Part shown: positions 26,929 to 35,437 of the stretch, one piece after another
Position numbering within the stretch: the first letter of the stretch is position 1
How the letters are laid out: every line of letters starts with the position of its first letter
DNA from: Bradyrhizobium sp. ORS 285
GTDB taxonomy: Bacteria; Pseudomonadota; Alphaproteobacteria; Rhizobiales; Xanthobacteraceae
Reading direction: 5' to 3'
DNA: 64,000 nucleotides
Assembly: GCF_900176205.1 (NCBI RefSeq)
Contig: NZ_LT859959.1
Coordinates: 1,364,001-1,428,000, forward strand
Notes under the pieces: model-generated
The model's input: only the letters and a program-made list of their open reading frames with translations
Told to the model about the DNA's origin: nothing
Databases searched by the model: none
Translations under genes and position numbers: made by a program

Positions 26929-27004
26929 TGGTGGGCCCGGCAGGACTCGAACCTGCAACCAGACCGTTATGAGCGGCCGGCTCTAACCATTGAGCTACAG
27001 GCCC
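26929..27004 (-). tRNA. tRNA-Ile2 (anticodon CAU), island attachment site
   Basis: 76 nucleotides including encoded CCA. Acceptor GGGCCTG pairs with CGGGCCC, D-arm GCTC-AATGGTTA-GAGC, anticodon stem GGCCG/CGGTC with loop CTCATAA, T-arm GCAGG-TTCGAGT-CCTGC. The CAU loop CTCATAA and the body resemble isoleucine tRNA of the ileX type, in which C34 becomes lysidine to read AUA, rather than methionine tRNAs. Its 3' end faces the integrase, so the 3' part of this gene is the likely attachment core; the gene is reconstituted whole on the chromosome side. Confidence 0.93.
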
Positions 27005-27199
27005 CGCGGCACGGAGGGATCTTTCGGGGCGGGCGGGACGGGCCTGCCCGCGGCGACCCGGGAGATCCAGCGGCGGTGCGGGCTTCGTTTACAGCCCTTG
27101 CGCCGATCCGGCAATGCCGCTGCTGGATCGATTTGCGGCGTTGGCGGGCTGCCGCCGGGCCGCGCCAGATCTGGGCGCGGCGGCTCGGACCGTTGCGCG

Positions 27200-28165
27200 C
27201 TAGTCCACCGAGACCCCGGCGAACTCGACCACCTTGCGCCACTTCTCGGTCTCGTCGGCGACGAGCTTGCCGAATTCGGCCGGCGTCATCGCGCGGGGGA
27301 TGCCGCCTGTCTCGGTGAGTCGGGCCACCAGCTTGGGGTCCTTGAGCGCCTCGCCGACGGCCTTGTTGAGCAGCTCCACGATCTCGGGCGGCGTGCCCTT
27401 CGGCGCGGAGATGCCGTAGAAGCCGACCGATTCGTAGCCCGGCACGGTCTCGGCGATCGCCGGCACATCAGGCACCGTCGGCCAGCGCTGCGGCGAGGTC
27501 ACGCCGAGCGCACGGACGCTGCCGCCGCGCGCCTGCTCCAGGGCCGTCGGCAGGTTGTCGAAGATCAGCTGCACCTTGTTGGAGATGATGTCGGGGAAGG
27601 CCAGCGCCGAGCCGCGATAGGGCACGTGCAGCATGTCGCACTTGGTCATCGCCTTGAACAGCTCGGCCGCCATGTGCACCGAGGTGCCGTTGCCGGACGA
27701 GGCGAAAGCGATCTTGCCGGGATTGGCCTGGCAGTAGTCGATGAACTCCTTCACCGTCTTCGCTGGAACATCGTTGCTGACCACCAGCATGTTGGTGAGC
27801 TGCATGATGCTGGCGACCGGCACCGTGTCGCGGATGAAATCATAAGGCAGCTTCTTGTACAGCGAGGTGCTGATCGCGTTGTTCGGCGCGACGAACAACA
27901 GCGTGTAGCCGTCAGGCGGCGCGTTGATCGCGGCGGCGGCGGCGATGTTGCCGCCCGAGCCGGTGCGGTTCTCGACCACCACCTGCTGGCCGAGACGGTC
28001 CGACAGCCATTGCGCCATGATGCGGGCGACGATGTCGACGGGGCCGCCCGGAGCGAAGCCGATCAGCCAGCGGATCGGGCGGTCCGGATAGGCGGCCGCG
28101 GCCGGCTGTGCCGCAAGTCCCGTGGCAACGATCAGTCCGAACAGCAATGCACGCGCCAGCTTCAT
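27200..28165 (-). CDS. Bug/TctC-family periplasmic solute-binding protein
   Basis: 321 residues with a Sec signal peptide (KLARALLFGLIVATGLAAQP, cleavage after AAAA). Then YPDRPIRWLIGFAPGGPVDI, the hallmark of TctC/Bug proteins, with NRTGSGGNIAAAAA, PPDGYTLLF, FASSGNGTSVHMAAELFK and VPYRGSALAFPDI in normal order. These proteins capture carboxylates or aromatic acids, but many Bug genes, like this one, have no transporter membrane genes nearby, so the ligand is unknown. First gene right of the tRNA; 195 bases of non-coding DNA separate them. Confidence 0.9.
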   Translation of the reverse strand: MKLARALLFGLIVATGLAAQPAAAAYPDRPIRWLIGFAPGGPVDIVARIMAQWLSDRLGQQVVVENRTGSGGNIAAAAAINAPPDGYTLLFVAPNNAISTSLYKKLPYDFIRDTVPVASIMQLTNMLVVSNDVPAKTVKEFIDYCQANPGKIAFASSGNGTSVHMAAELFKAMTKCDMLHVPYRGSALAFPDIISNKVQLIFDNLPTALEQARGGSVRALGVTSPQRWPTVPDVPAIAETVPGYESVGFYGISAPKGTPPEIVELLNKAVGEALKDPKLVARLTETGGIPRAMTPAEFGKLVADETEKWRKVVEFAGVSVD

Positions 28166-28235
28166 GTCCGCTTTCCCCCGGGATGTGTTTCGTTGGCAGG
28201 CCGCGTGCGCGGGCCGCTGGTCGATCAGTGCGCCG

Positions 28236-29471
28236 TCACTTCTTGATCAGCGGGCAGGCGGGATCCGGCGGGCCGAACGCGTCCTCGCCTTTGATCGTCG
28301 CGAGGATCTTATAGTAGTCCCACGGATATTTGCTCTCCTCCGGTGACTTGACCTGCGCCAGCACGAGGTCGTGCACCATCAGATTGTCGGCGCGGAGCTT
28401 GCCGTTGCGGGCGAAGAAATCCTCGACCGGCGTCTCGCGCATCTTGGCGGCCACCGCGAGCGGATCGTCGCTTCCCGCGGCCTTGACGGCGTTGAGATAA
28501 TGCGTGACGGCGGAGTAGACGCCGGCCTGCCACATCGTCGGCATCCGATTCATCTTGGCGAAATAGCGCTTCGACCATTCCCGCGTCTTGTCGTCCATGT
28601 CCCAGTAGAACGAGGTCGTCAGCAGCAGGCCCTGCGCGGCGGGCAGGCCGAGCGAATGGATGTCGGTGATCAGCGCGAGCAGCGCCGCCATCTGCTGGCC
28701 ACCCTTGAGCAGGCCGAACTCGGCGGCCGTCTTGATCTCGTTCATGTTGTTGGGGGGACCGGCGGCAATGCCGATGATCTTGGCCTTGGAGGCCTGGGCC
28801 TGCAGGATGAAGGAGGAGAGATCCGGCGTCGCAAACGGCGGCCGGACCGCGCCAACCACCTTGCCGCCATTGGCGGTGACGACGCTCGAGGCGTCGCGCT
28901 CCAGCGAGTGGCCAAAGGCGTAGTCGTCGGTGATGAAGAACCAGCTGTCGCCGCCGCGCTTGACGACCTCCTTCGCCGTGCCGGTGGCCAGCGCCTTGGT
29001 GTCGAACACCCATTGCATCGCGTAGGGCGAGCAGAACTTGCCATGGAAATCGGCAGCACCCGTCGACTGGGTGATGAACAGCCTCTTCTTCTCGGTCGCG
29101 ATGGTCTGCACCGCGAGGCCGACGGCAGAGACGGGGACATCGACGATGAGATCGACCTGCTCGGTGTCGTACCAGCGCCGTGCGATCGCGGCGCCAATGT
29201 CGGGCTTGAGCTGATGGTCGCCGACGATGACGCTGATCGGCTTGTCCAGCACCTTGCCGCCGAAATCATCCACCGCCATCTGCGCCGCGGTGACCGAGCC
29301 CTGTCCGGTCGGCGTCGAGGCCGGACCGTTCATGTCGCTGAGCACGCCGATCTTGACGACGTTGTCAGAGATCTCGGCCTGCGCGGCGGTGGTGACCAGC
29401 AGCGCTGCGGCCGCCCACGCGGCGGTCCTCAAGGAGCTCAGTTGCAATCCGTCCTCCACCGATGCCGGCAT
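28236..29471 (-). CDS. ABC transporter substrate-binding protein, branched-chain amino acid type
   Basis: 411 residues from ATG 29471 (MPASVEDGLQLSSLRTAAWA), a signal peptide ending in TTAAQA; the frame is open upstream to 29519. Peripla_BP_6 fold: VVKIGVLSDMNGPASTPTGQ, DKPISVIVGDHQLKPDIGA, a ligand-contact ITQSTGAADFHG and WFFITDDYAFGHSLERDA. It resembles LivK/urea-type binding proteins that in Bradyrhizobium occur in large numbers without adjacent permeases. Substrate unknown. It precedes the Bug gene on the same strand with a 70-base gap. Confidence 0.85.
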   Translation of the reverse strand: MPASVEDGLQLSSLRTAAWAAAALLVTTAAQAEISDNVVKIGVLSDMNGPASTPTGQGSVTAAQMAVDDFGGKVLDKPISVIVGDHQLKPDIGAAIARRWYDTEQVDLIVDVPVSAVGLAVQTIATEKKRLFITQSTGAADFHGKFCSPYAMQWVFDTKALATGTAKEVVKRGGDSWFFITDDYAFGHSLERDASSVVTANGGKVVGAVRPPFATPDLSSFILQAQASKAKIIGIAAGPPNNMNEIKTAAEFGLLKGGQQMAALLALITDIHSLGLPAAQGLLLTTSFYWDMDDKTREWSKRYFAKMNRMPTMWQAGVYSAVTHYLNAVKAAGSDDPLAVAAKMRETPVEDFFARNGKLRADNLMVHDLVLAQVKSPEESKYPWDYYKILATIKGEDAFGPPDPACPLIKK

Positions 29472-29629
29472 GACGCCGTTGTTCGTCGCGGCTCTGCCGG
29501 CCGCTCCGCCTATCTGCAATCAATCCGAGGCGGCCGTCAATCACGCCTCGCAGCGGAGCAGTGGAGCGATCACTTGCGCTGCACCGCCACAGGCGCCTCG
29601 CAGCGCGAGAGCGACGCAGGTGCCGCGGC

Positions 29630-30220
29630 TCAGGCCTTGGCCGCCTTGTGCTCTTCATGCGCGGCCTCCCACACCTCGCGCGCCGCGTCCGCATTCATCA
29701 GCGCGATGCCGACGCCGACGATCAGGTCCGGCCAGATCGAGCGCCAGACGAAGGCGGTCACGAGACCGGCCGCGATGATCGCGACGTTGGCGAAGGCGTC
29801 GTTGCGCGCCGAGAGGAACGCGGCCTTGGTGAGGCTGCCCTGATGATCCCTGACCCGAGCCAGGATCAGCGCGCAGCCGAGATTGACGACCAGCGCGCCG
29901 AGGCCGGTGATGGTGAGCGGCAGCGGCGCCGGCACGGCCGGCGTGAAGAACTTCTCGCCTGCGGTCCACAGCCCCGCGAGCGCCGGTGCGAGCAGGATCA
30001 GCGCCAGCACCTTGCCGAGCTGCGCGCGACGTGTCGGGCTCCAGCGCAGCGCCAGCGCGATCAGCAGATTGACCGAGGCATCCTCGAGGAAATCAACGCT
30101 GTCGGCGAACAGCGACACCGAGCCGATCGCCAAGGCCACCGCGAACTCGATGCCGAAATAGCCGAGATTGAGGGCTGCCACCGCAATGACCGCGCGGCGG
30201 ACCGGGGCTGTCGTATCCAT
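29630..30220 (-). CDS. Small cation diffusion facilitator-type transporter
   Basis: 196 residues with about six transmembrane helices and the CDF pattern: NLGYFGIEFAVALAIGSVSL, FADSVDFLEDASVNLLIALA (metal-site Asp residues on helix 2), and SARNDAFANVAIIAAGLVTA (the helix-5 site). The C-terminal cytoplasmic metallochaperone-like domain of full CDF proteins (about 300 residues) is missing, so this is the short membrane-only type. Metal is unknown. It lies 9 bases downstream of mobA on the same strand, possibly one transcript. Confidence 0.8.
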   Translation of the reverse strand: MDTTAPVRRAVIAVAALNLGYFGIEFAVALAIGSVSLFADSVDFLEDASVNLLIALALRWSPTRRAQLGKVLALILLAPALAGLWTAGEKFFTPAVPAPLPLTITGLGALVVNLGCALILARVRDHQGSLTKAAFLSARNDAFANVAIIAAGLVTAFVWRSIWPDLIVGVGIALMNADAAREVWEAAHEEHKAAKA

Positions 30221-30229
30221 TACGCATCC

Positions 30230-30853
30230 TCACTCATCCAGCGCTGCCAGCCGTTCCGCCTCGGCGAGATCCTCGGCGGTGTTGGCGTTGAAGAACGGAT
30301 CGAACGGGACGACCGGCCATGTCACGGTCGCGACCTTGTAACGCGCCGTGAAGCGGGTGACCTTCCGGATGTCCTCGCCCGTCAGGGCGCGGCGGAGGTC
30401 GTCGCGAAGGGCGACGGGCCAGAGGCCGGTCACGGGATGGGTCTGGCCGTCCGATGCCGCCAGCGCGAGCTCGGCCTGATCCGCCTCGCGCGCCTCGGCA
30501 AGCCGTGCCACCAGATCGCGCGGCAGAAACGGGCAATCGGTGGCGACGCTCAGCATCCACTGTGCCGACGGCCGATGCGCTGCAACCCAGTCGAGCCCGG
30601 CCAGGATGCCGGCCAGGGGACCTGGAAATCCCTCGACGGTGTCGGGCACGACAGTGAGGCCATAATCCGCGAACCGTGCGGGATCGCCATTGGCATTGAG
30701 GATCAGCGCGTCGCATTGCGGCTGCAGCCGCGCGATCACGCGCGACAGCAGCGTGCGGCCGCCGATCATCCGCATCGGCTTGTCCCCGCCACCGATGCGC
30801 CGGGCGAGGCCGCCGGCGAGGAGGACCCCTGGAATCGAAGTCGTGGCTGTCAT
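30230..30853 (-). CDS. mobA: MobA, molybdenum cofactor guanylyltransferase
   Basis: MobA attaches GMP to molybdopterin to make MGD for DMSO-reductase-type enzymes. 207 residues from ATG 30853. N-terminal nucleotide-binding motif [19 protein letters not shown], then [28 protein letters not shown] and the metal-binding [13 protein letters not shown]; near the end [14 protein letters not shown]. Length fits (about 195-215). The larger open frame to 31345 is antisense to mobB. It is divergent from mobB with about 195 bases between them. Confidence 0.93.
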   Translation of the reverse strand: MTATTSIPGVLLAGGLARRIGGGDKPMRMIGGRTLLSRVIARLQPQCDALILNANGDPARFADYGLTVVPDTVEGFPGPLAGILAGLDWVAAHRPSAQWMLSVATDCPFLPRDLVARLAEAREADQAELALAASDGQTHPVTGLWPVALRDDLRRALTGEDIRKVTRFTARYKVATVTWPVVPFDPFFNANTAEDLAEAERLAALDE

Positions 30854-31049
30854 CGTCGGTTGCGTTATCACGCATCGCAGCGTCGCGTCAGCGCATTCCC
30901 TGTGATGATCCACGATTTGGAGATGATCGCTGGAGAGGCTGGCGCGTCCCCCGCGGCTCCCTGAACGGTGGTCCATGCAGGCATGACATCTCCGTTCAGC
31001 CGTTATAGAGCAGTCGAAAATCGCTCGGTCGTTCGACCTGGAGACTGTG

Positions 31050-31595
31050 ATGAAGATCATCGGCCTCGCCGGCTGGAGCGGCGCCGGCAAGACTACGCTG
31101 CTCACGCGGCTCATTCCGCACCTCAACGCGCAGGGGCTGCGCGTGTCCGTGATCAAGCACGCCCACCACCGGTTCGACGTCGATACCCCGGGCAAGGATT
31201 CCTGGCGGCACCGCGAGGCTGGAGCAGCCGAGGTCCTGGTCGCCTCCGGCACCCGCTGGGCCTTGATGCATGAATTGCGCGGCGCGCCGGAGCCTCCGCT
31301 GACCGATCTCCTCGCGCGGCTGTCGCCGGTCGATCTCGTCGTCATCGAAGGCTACAAGGCCGGCCCGCATCACAGGATCGAGGTGCATCGCGCGGCCAAC
31401 GGCAAGCCGCTGCTCTTTCCTGCCGATCCCGGCATCATTGCGATCGCCAGTGACGTCCCAGTCGAGGGGGCTCTGCCGCGCGCCCATCTCGACGACATTC
31501 CCGCCATCGCTGCGTTGGCCCGCGAGCATGCCGTGCCGCTCGCGGAAATCGTGGCGCTGCAGGATCGGGCGGGAATCGAAAGATGGAACTCCTGA
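31050..31595 (+). CDS. mobB: MobB, GTP-binding molybdopterin-guanine dinucleotide biosynthesis adapter
   Basis: 181 residues from ATG 31050 (a GTG at 31047 is an alternative). P-loop [20 protein letters not shown], then [20 protein letters not shown] and [11 protein letters not shown], and the Walker-B-like [20 protein letters not shown] typical of MobB. It assists MobA. tusA follows about 110 bases downstream on the same strand; the joint role of TusA in sulfur transfer for molybdenum cofactor makes the grouping sensible. Confidence 0.92.
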   Translation: MKIIGLAGWSGAGKTTLLTRLIPHLNAQGLRVSVIKHAHHRFDVDTPGKDSWRHREAGAAEVLVASGTRWALMHELRGAPEPPLTDLLARLSPVDLVVIEGYKAGPHHRIEVHRAANGKPLLFPADPGIIAIASDVPVEGALPRAHLDDIPAIAALAREHAVPLAEIVALQDRAGIERWNS

Positions 31596-31707
31596 GAAAA
31601 GCACGGAACCGCCGGGAACCGGCGTCGTTCCCGATCTGGAACTCGGGCTCGGAGCCGGTCGAATTAACCGGGTTGACGTGCCCTGGCCACTTCGCCATGG
31701 TCCGCCC

Positions 31708-31947
31708 ATGAGCATCACAAGGCTGGATCTGACGGGCTTGAAGTGTCCGCTGCCGGCACTGAAGACGCGCAAGGCGCTGCAGTCGCTGAGGCCGGGCGAG
31801 CGCCTGGAAGTCTGCTGCACCGATCCGCTGGCCGCGATCGACATTCCCAACTTGATTCGTGAAACCGGCGATCGAGTGGAGATCGTCGACCGCAGCGATC
31901 GCGCCATCTTGTTCTTGATCGAGAAGTCGGCGGCGCCGTTGGAATAA
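31708..31947 (+). CDS. tusA: TusA-type sulfurtransferase
   Basis: 79 residues, the usual size of SirA/TusA proteins. The persulfide-carrying cysteine is in the LDLTGLKCPLPALKTRKAL motif (CPxP), followed by a strand-helix CTDPLAAIDIPNLIRETGD. Such proteins pass sulfur for tRNA thiolation and for molybdenum cofactor enzymes. The ATG at 31708 is the first in frame; it lies about 110 bases after mobB. Confidence 0.9.
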   Translation: MSITRLDLTGLKCPLPALKTRKALQSLRPGERLEVCCTDPLAAIDIPNLIRETGDRVEIVDRSDRAILFLIEKSAAPLE

Positions 31948-32605
31948 CGATATCGATCGCGTGTTCATCACAGCACCAGGGTTGTCCAACTACGTAGTTC
32001 GTGCGCCGTCGTCAGCGCCCCCGGGGCTGTCAAGTGGCGTAACCGCTTCCTATCGTCGCATGCTCGCCGGAGGTCGCCCACAACAATGCCGCGTTCTCAG
32101 TCCAGGCTTGTGCTGATGTGCAAAGGCAAGGAGAGGTTGCTGCTGTCTTCACGATTTCGCGAGCATGTCGCGCCCCGCACGATATCAGTCGCGATGGTCA
32201 GCGCATCTCATTAGTTGATTCCGTGAGTGATGCTGAATCGTCCGAAGTAGTCGAGAACATCATGACTACAGCCGAGAGTGGCGGTGGCGTCGGTTGCACG
32301 TCGATTTTTCGTGTTTGTTAGCAACACATGCTCGCTGCAGTGCGATCAATCCACGAAGTTTGACTGATTATTACCATTTTACTATCGACATTTTGCCGTG
32401 CTTCTGCACCAATTGGGGCGCTTCCGCGGAGGTTGCGGAAGGTCAGTCATGCCCGCTGGGGAGCGGGCCAGGCGGAACCGCGGCACAAAGATGACACGGT
32501 GCATGAGACCCGGTGGGGGGTGGCATGCCCATGGAACCGTTCTTGGCGTTTGTGCGTCGCGAAAATGGTCTGGTACGTCGACAGCGGGCAGGGTGAGTAA
32601 GCGTA
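31948..32605. other. Long leader region upstream of the OFA transporter
   Basis: About 660 bases with no supported gene; short frames here have no domain-like composition. It is less GC-rich than the coding DNA around it, with an AT-rich part at about 32340-32400 (TTATTACCATTTTACTATCG). An anaerobic-type box lies just downstream at 32606-32619. A short regulatory RNA or long 5' leader is possible, but I see no specific evidence. Confidence 0.4.
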
Positions 32606-32619
32606 TTGATTCTGATCAA
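32606..32619 (+). promoter_or_regulatory. FNR/FixK2-type box
   Basis: TTGATTCTGATCAA, a perfect inverted repeat matching the FNR/FixK consensus TTGAT-N4-ATCAA. Centre about 62 bases upstream of the transporter ATG at 32674, so it can act as an activator site for that gene under low oxygen. In Bradyrhizobium the reader would be FixK2. Binding is inferred from the match. Confidence 0.8.
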
Positions 32620-32673
32620 GGGGACAGAACATGACGTCGTTGCGTTGGACGGGAGTCCGTAGGGGAGGAATGC

Positions 32674-34329
32674 ATGGCAACCATTGAGAGCGCGGGCTCG
32701 CTCCCGACTGCGCAAGCGGGAATTTTCGATCGTGAACACACGGTGGCGAAAGCCGGGTTCAACCGTTGGCTGGTCCCGCCGGCTGCGCTGTGCATTCACC
32801 TGTGCATCGGCATGGCCTATGGCTTCTCGGTGTTCTGGCTGCCTCTGTCGCGCGCCATCGGCGTGACGCAGAGCCAGGTCTGCACCGATATGAGCCTGGT
32901 GCAGGAGCTGTTCACGACGAGCTGTGACTGGAAGGTCGCTAGCCTCGGCTGGATGTATACGCTGTTCTTCGTGCTGCTCGGCGGCTCGGCGGCGATTTGG
33001 GGCGGCTGGCTCGAGCGCGCCGGACCGCGCAAGGCCGGTGCCGTTGCAGCCTGCTGCTGGGGCGGTGGTCTCTTGATCGCAGCGCTCGGCATCTATGTGC
33101 ACCAGCTCTGGATGATGTGGCTGGGCGCCGGCGTGATCGGCGGCATCGGCCTTGGCCTCGGCTATATCTCGCCAGTGTCCACGCTGGTGAAATGGTTCCC
33201 GGACCGTCGCGGCATGGCGACCGGCATGGCGATCATGGGCTTCGGCGGCGGCGCGATGATCGGTGCTCCGCTGGCCAACCTGCTGATGAACTATTTCAAG
33301 ACCCCGACCTCGGTCGGCGTCTGGGAGACCTTCGTCACCATGGGCCTGATCTACTTCGTGTTCATGATGATCGGCGCTTTCGCCTATCGCGTCGCCCCGG
33401 TCGGCTGGCAGCCCGAAGGCTGGACGCCGCCGGCGGTGAAGAAGGCGATGATCTCGGAGCATCATGTGCATCTCGACAATGCGCATAAGACTCCGCAGTT
33501 CTGGCTGGTCTGGTCGGTGCTCTGCCTGAACGTGTCGGCGGGTATCGGCGTGATCGGCATGGCCTCGCCGATGCTGCAGGAGATCTTTGCCGGCAAGCTG
33601 ATCGGCCTGCCGGACGTCAGCTTCAATCAGCTCGACGCGACGCAGAAGGCGGCGATCGCGGGCATCGCCGCGGGCTTCGCCGGCCTGTTGTCGCTGTTCA
33701 ACATCGGCGGCCGGTTCTTCTGGGCCTCGCTCTCGGATCACATCGGCCGCAAGGCGACCTATTACTGCTTCTTCCTGATCGGCATCGTGCTCTACGCATT
33801 GGCGCCGACCTTCGCAGCCATGGGCTCCAAGCTGCTGTTCGTGGGCGCCTTCGCCATCATTCTCTCGATGTATGGCGGCGGCTTCGCCACGGTGCCGGCC
33901 TATCTCGCCGACCTGTTCGGCACCCAGTTCGTGGGCGCCATCCACGGCCGGTTGCTGACGGCCTGGGCGACTGCCGGCATCGTCGGTCCGGTCGTGGTCA
34001 ACTACATCCGTGAGTTCCAGCTTGCCGCCGGCGTGCCGCGCGACCAGCTTTACAACACCACGATGTACATCCTCTGCGCCATGCTCCTGGCCGGCCTGAT
34101 CTGCAACCTGCTGATCAAGCCTGTCGACGACAAGTGGAACATGAGCCCGGATGAGGTCGCGCAGTATCAGGCACAGCTCGCCAAGAACGAATCGGCGATC
34201 CAGCACGGCTCGTTCGGTATCGGCAAGGGCGGTCTCGACACCAAGGCTGCGCTGTTCTGGGCCTTCGTCGGCGTGCCGCTGGCCTGGGGCGTCTGGAAGA
34301 CGCTGGAAAGCGCGGTCAAGATCTTCTGA
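32674..34329 (+). CDS. MFS transporter of the oxalate/formate antiporter (OFA) family
   Basis: 551 residues, 12 or more predicted membrane helices, preceded by GGGAGGAATGC. The start of helix 1 CIHLCIGMAYGFSVFWLPLS and helix 2-3 features (GGWLERAGPRKAGAVAACC) with the long loop fit OxlT-like OFA proteins, as do GLGYISPVSTLVKWFPDRRG and IGRKATYYCFFLIG. Proteins of this family swap small carboxylates (oxalate, formate and others); the real substrate here is not shown. It is longer than OxlT (about 418) owing to an inserted loop after helix 6 and an extended C-terminus with a further hydrophobic segment. It stands alone, with an FNR/FixK box in front and a strong terminator behind. Confidence 0.85.
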   Translation: MATIESAGSLPTAQAGIFDREHTVAKAGFNRWLVPPAALCIHLCIGMAYGFSVFWLPLSRAIGVTQSQVCTDMSLVQELFTTSCDWKVASLGWMYTLFFVLLGGSAAIWGGWLERAGPRKAGAVAACCWGGGLLIAALGIYVHQLWMMWLGAGVIGGIGLGLGYISPVSTLVKWFPDRRGMATGMAIMGFGGGAMIGAPLANLLMNYFKTPTSVGVWETFVTMGLIYFVFMMIGAFAYRVAPVGWQPEGWTPPAVKKAMISEHHVHLDNAHKTPQFWLVWSVLCLNVSAGIGVIGMASPMLQEIFAGKLIGLPDVSFNQLDATQKAAIAGIAAGFAGLLSLFNIGGRFFWASLSDHIGRKATYYCFFLIGIVLYALAPTFAAMGSKLLFVGAFAIILSMYGGGFATVPAYLADLFGTQFVGAIHGRLLTAWATAGIVGPVVVNYIREFQLAAGVPRDQLYNTTMYILCAMLLAGLICNLLIKPVDDKWNMSPDEVAQYQAQLAKNESAIQHGSFGIGKGGLDTKAALFWAFVGVPLAWGVWKTLESAVKIF

Positions 34330-34353
34330 TCGCCTGGACATCAAAGCAAGCGG

Positions 34354-34385
34354 GAGGTGGATGCACTGCATCCACCTCTTTTTTT
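34354..34385 (+). terminator. Rho-independent terminator after the OFA transporter gene
   Basis: A 12-bp perfect stem GAGGTGGATGCA with TGCATCCACCTC around a single-base loop (C at 34366), followed by seven T residues. Begins 25 bases after the stop codon. Confidence 0.93.
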
Positions 34386-34431
34386 ATGCAATCGCTGGGG
34401 ACCCCGAGCCGCGTGACTGCGCTCTCGCAGC

Positions 34432-34875
34432 TCAGAAATTATCGCAGCAGATCAGTTCCGTGAGCATCGGCTCGGATAAGCGCTTTCCGGGTGAGGGCAG
34501 GGCGCTCTGCTCGAGACGCTCCGCCTCGACGGCAGCGTGGAGGATCGCGAGCGACAGATCGCTGTGCGTTGCCTCGGCGCACTGGTCGAGCCAGTCGGGC
34601 ATGTCGCGCTGCTGTGACAGGGCGCAGTGCCATTCGCCATCATCATAGGCGAGGCGGCGCAGCGACCAGCGCGGCAGCCGCAAGGCGATCAGCTCGAGCG
34701 CGGCGTCGATCCGGGCTTCGGCACGCAGCATCTGGTCGATCCGCACCCGCCGCCGCGCGCGCGCCGACAGCGGCGACACATCATCGTCCTCGCCGAGAAG
34801 ATCCGTGAGCAGCGCGGCGGCCTCCTGCGCGGCCTGTGGGGGCTGCGCGGCATCCTGGATGATCGTGAACGGCAT
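34432..34875 (-). CDS. Conserved-type hypothetical protein, function unknown
   Basis: 147 residues from ATG 34875 (MPFTIIQDAAQPPQAAQEAA); the frame is open further to 35163, but the extension looks non-coding. Helical throughout with acidic LLTDLLGEDDDVSPLSARAR and a Trp/His-containing WSLRRLAYDDGEWHCALSQQ, ending LICCDNF. No motif I can name. It lies between the OFA transporter (opposite strand) and the kdp operon (opposite strand). Confidence 0.6.
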   Translation of the reverse strand: MPFTIIQDAAQPPQAAQEAAALLTDLLGEDDDVSPLSARARRRVRIDQMLRAEARIDAALELIALRLPRWSLRRLAYDDGEWHCALSQQRDMPDWLDQCAEATHSDLSLAILHAAVEAERLEQSALPSPGKRLSEPMLTELICCDNF

Positions 34876-35219
34876 GATGTTGCTCCGTCTCCGTGAGCGG
34901 CAACCCGACCGGGCTCGCGATCGGCAATCTGGCGGCGGAGGCCGTAGGAATGCGAGAGGGCGGGGGTGGGTAAGAAATAAGCGCCGCATAAACGCGCGGC
35001 GCCGCTGAGGCCGGCGCATAGGCGCGCAATGGCGGCGAGGGCGATCTGGGCCGCGAAAGCCGGCCGTCTTTATGGGATTCCTATAACTTTGCCGACCGCG
35101 AAGTCTCGAAAACCTATGAGGTCCGATGCCACCTGGGAGCGTGGAACGGACCGTGGCTGCCACTGCATGCTCCCGGCCGCTCCGTGGTTTGCGCGCATCT
35201 CGCGCATGAGGAGCACATC
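34876..35219. other. Divergent region between the hypothetical gene and the kdp operon
   Basis: It should contain the kdp promoter; the AT-rich TTTATGGGATTCCTATAACT at about 35070-35090 is a candidate, but I see no clear KdpE site. A GCGCCGC/GCGGCGC stem at about 34981-35002 is present. No further gene seen. Confidence 0.4.
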
Positions 35220-35303
35220 ATGCTGGACCTATTGATGCTGGCGCTCGGCGCCGGCCTCTTCGCACTGGCGATCGGCTACACCTATGTCTGTGAGCGGCTG
35301 TAG
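35220..35303 (+). CDS. 27-residue membrane peptide at the head of the kdp operon
   Basis: Starts MLDLLMLALGAGLFALAIGY and ends YVCERL: one transmembrane helix with a short polar tail. Preceded by GAGGAGCAC and 10 bases before kdpF. Peptides like this sit in front of kdpF/kdpA in several proteobacteria and may be a KdpF-like extra subunit or regulator; that role is inference. Too short for standard gene finders. Confidence 0.65.
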   Translation: MLDLLMLALGAGLFALAIGYTYVCERL

Positions 35304-35313
35304 GAGGCGCGCC

Positions 35314-35403
35314 ATGATCGTCGACTATTCGCTCGCCGGCGCCGTGTCGCTCGGCCTCCTGATCTATCTCACCTACGCGCTGCTGCGGCCCGAGCGGTTC
35401 TGA
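35314..35403 (+). CDS. kdpF: KdpF, small stabilising subunit of the Kdp potassium ATPase
   Basis: 29 residues, [20 protein letters not shown] then YALLRPERF, a single membrane helix followed by the LLRPE(R/K)F ending characteristic of KdpF. GGAGGCGCGCC upstream; kdpA follows after 34 bases. KdpF holds the KdpABC complex together in lipid. Confidence 0.9.
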   Translation: MIVDYSLAGAVSLGLLIYLTYALLRPERF

Positions 35404-35437
35404 CCGCCCGCATCAGCAACTCCCAAGGACAATCCCC

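Noticed and set aside
26929..27004. Reading the CAU tRNA as tRNA-Met
   Set aside because: The body and loop CTCATAA follow the ileX-type isoleucine tRNA; the acceptor and D-arm do not fit initiator or elongator methionine tRNA. Confirmation would need a tRNA classifier.
26990..28246. Long plus-strand frame of 418 codons across the Bug gene
   Set aside because: It is the mirror of the TctC/Bug gene in high-GC DNA: Arg/Gly/His-rich composition, no domain. The same applies to the long opposite-strand frames over kdpB, kdpD, treY, treZ, glgX and glgB.
30854..31345. N-terminal extension of mobA to 371 residues
   Set aside because: The extra part is antisense to mobB and lacks MobA similarity; the ATG at 30853 directly precedes the nucleotide-binding motif.
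31948..32605. Small frames at 32118-32321 and 32294-32494 as genes
   Set aside because: No ribosome binding sites of note, no recognisable motif, and codon use unlike neighbouring genes.
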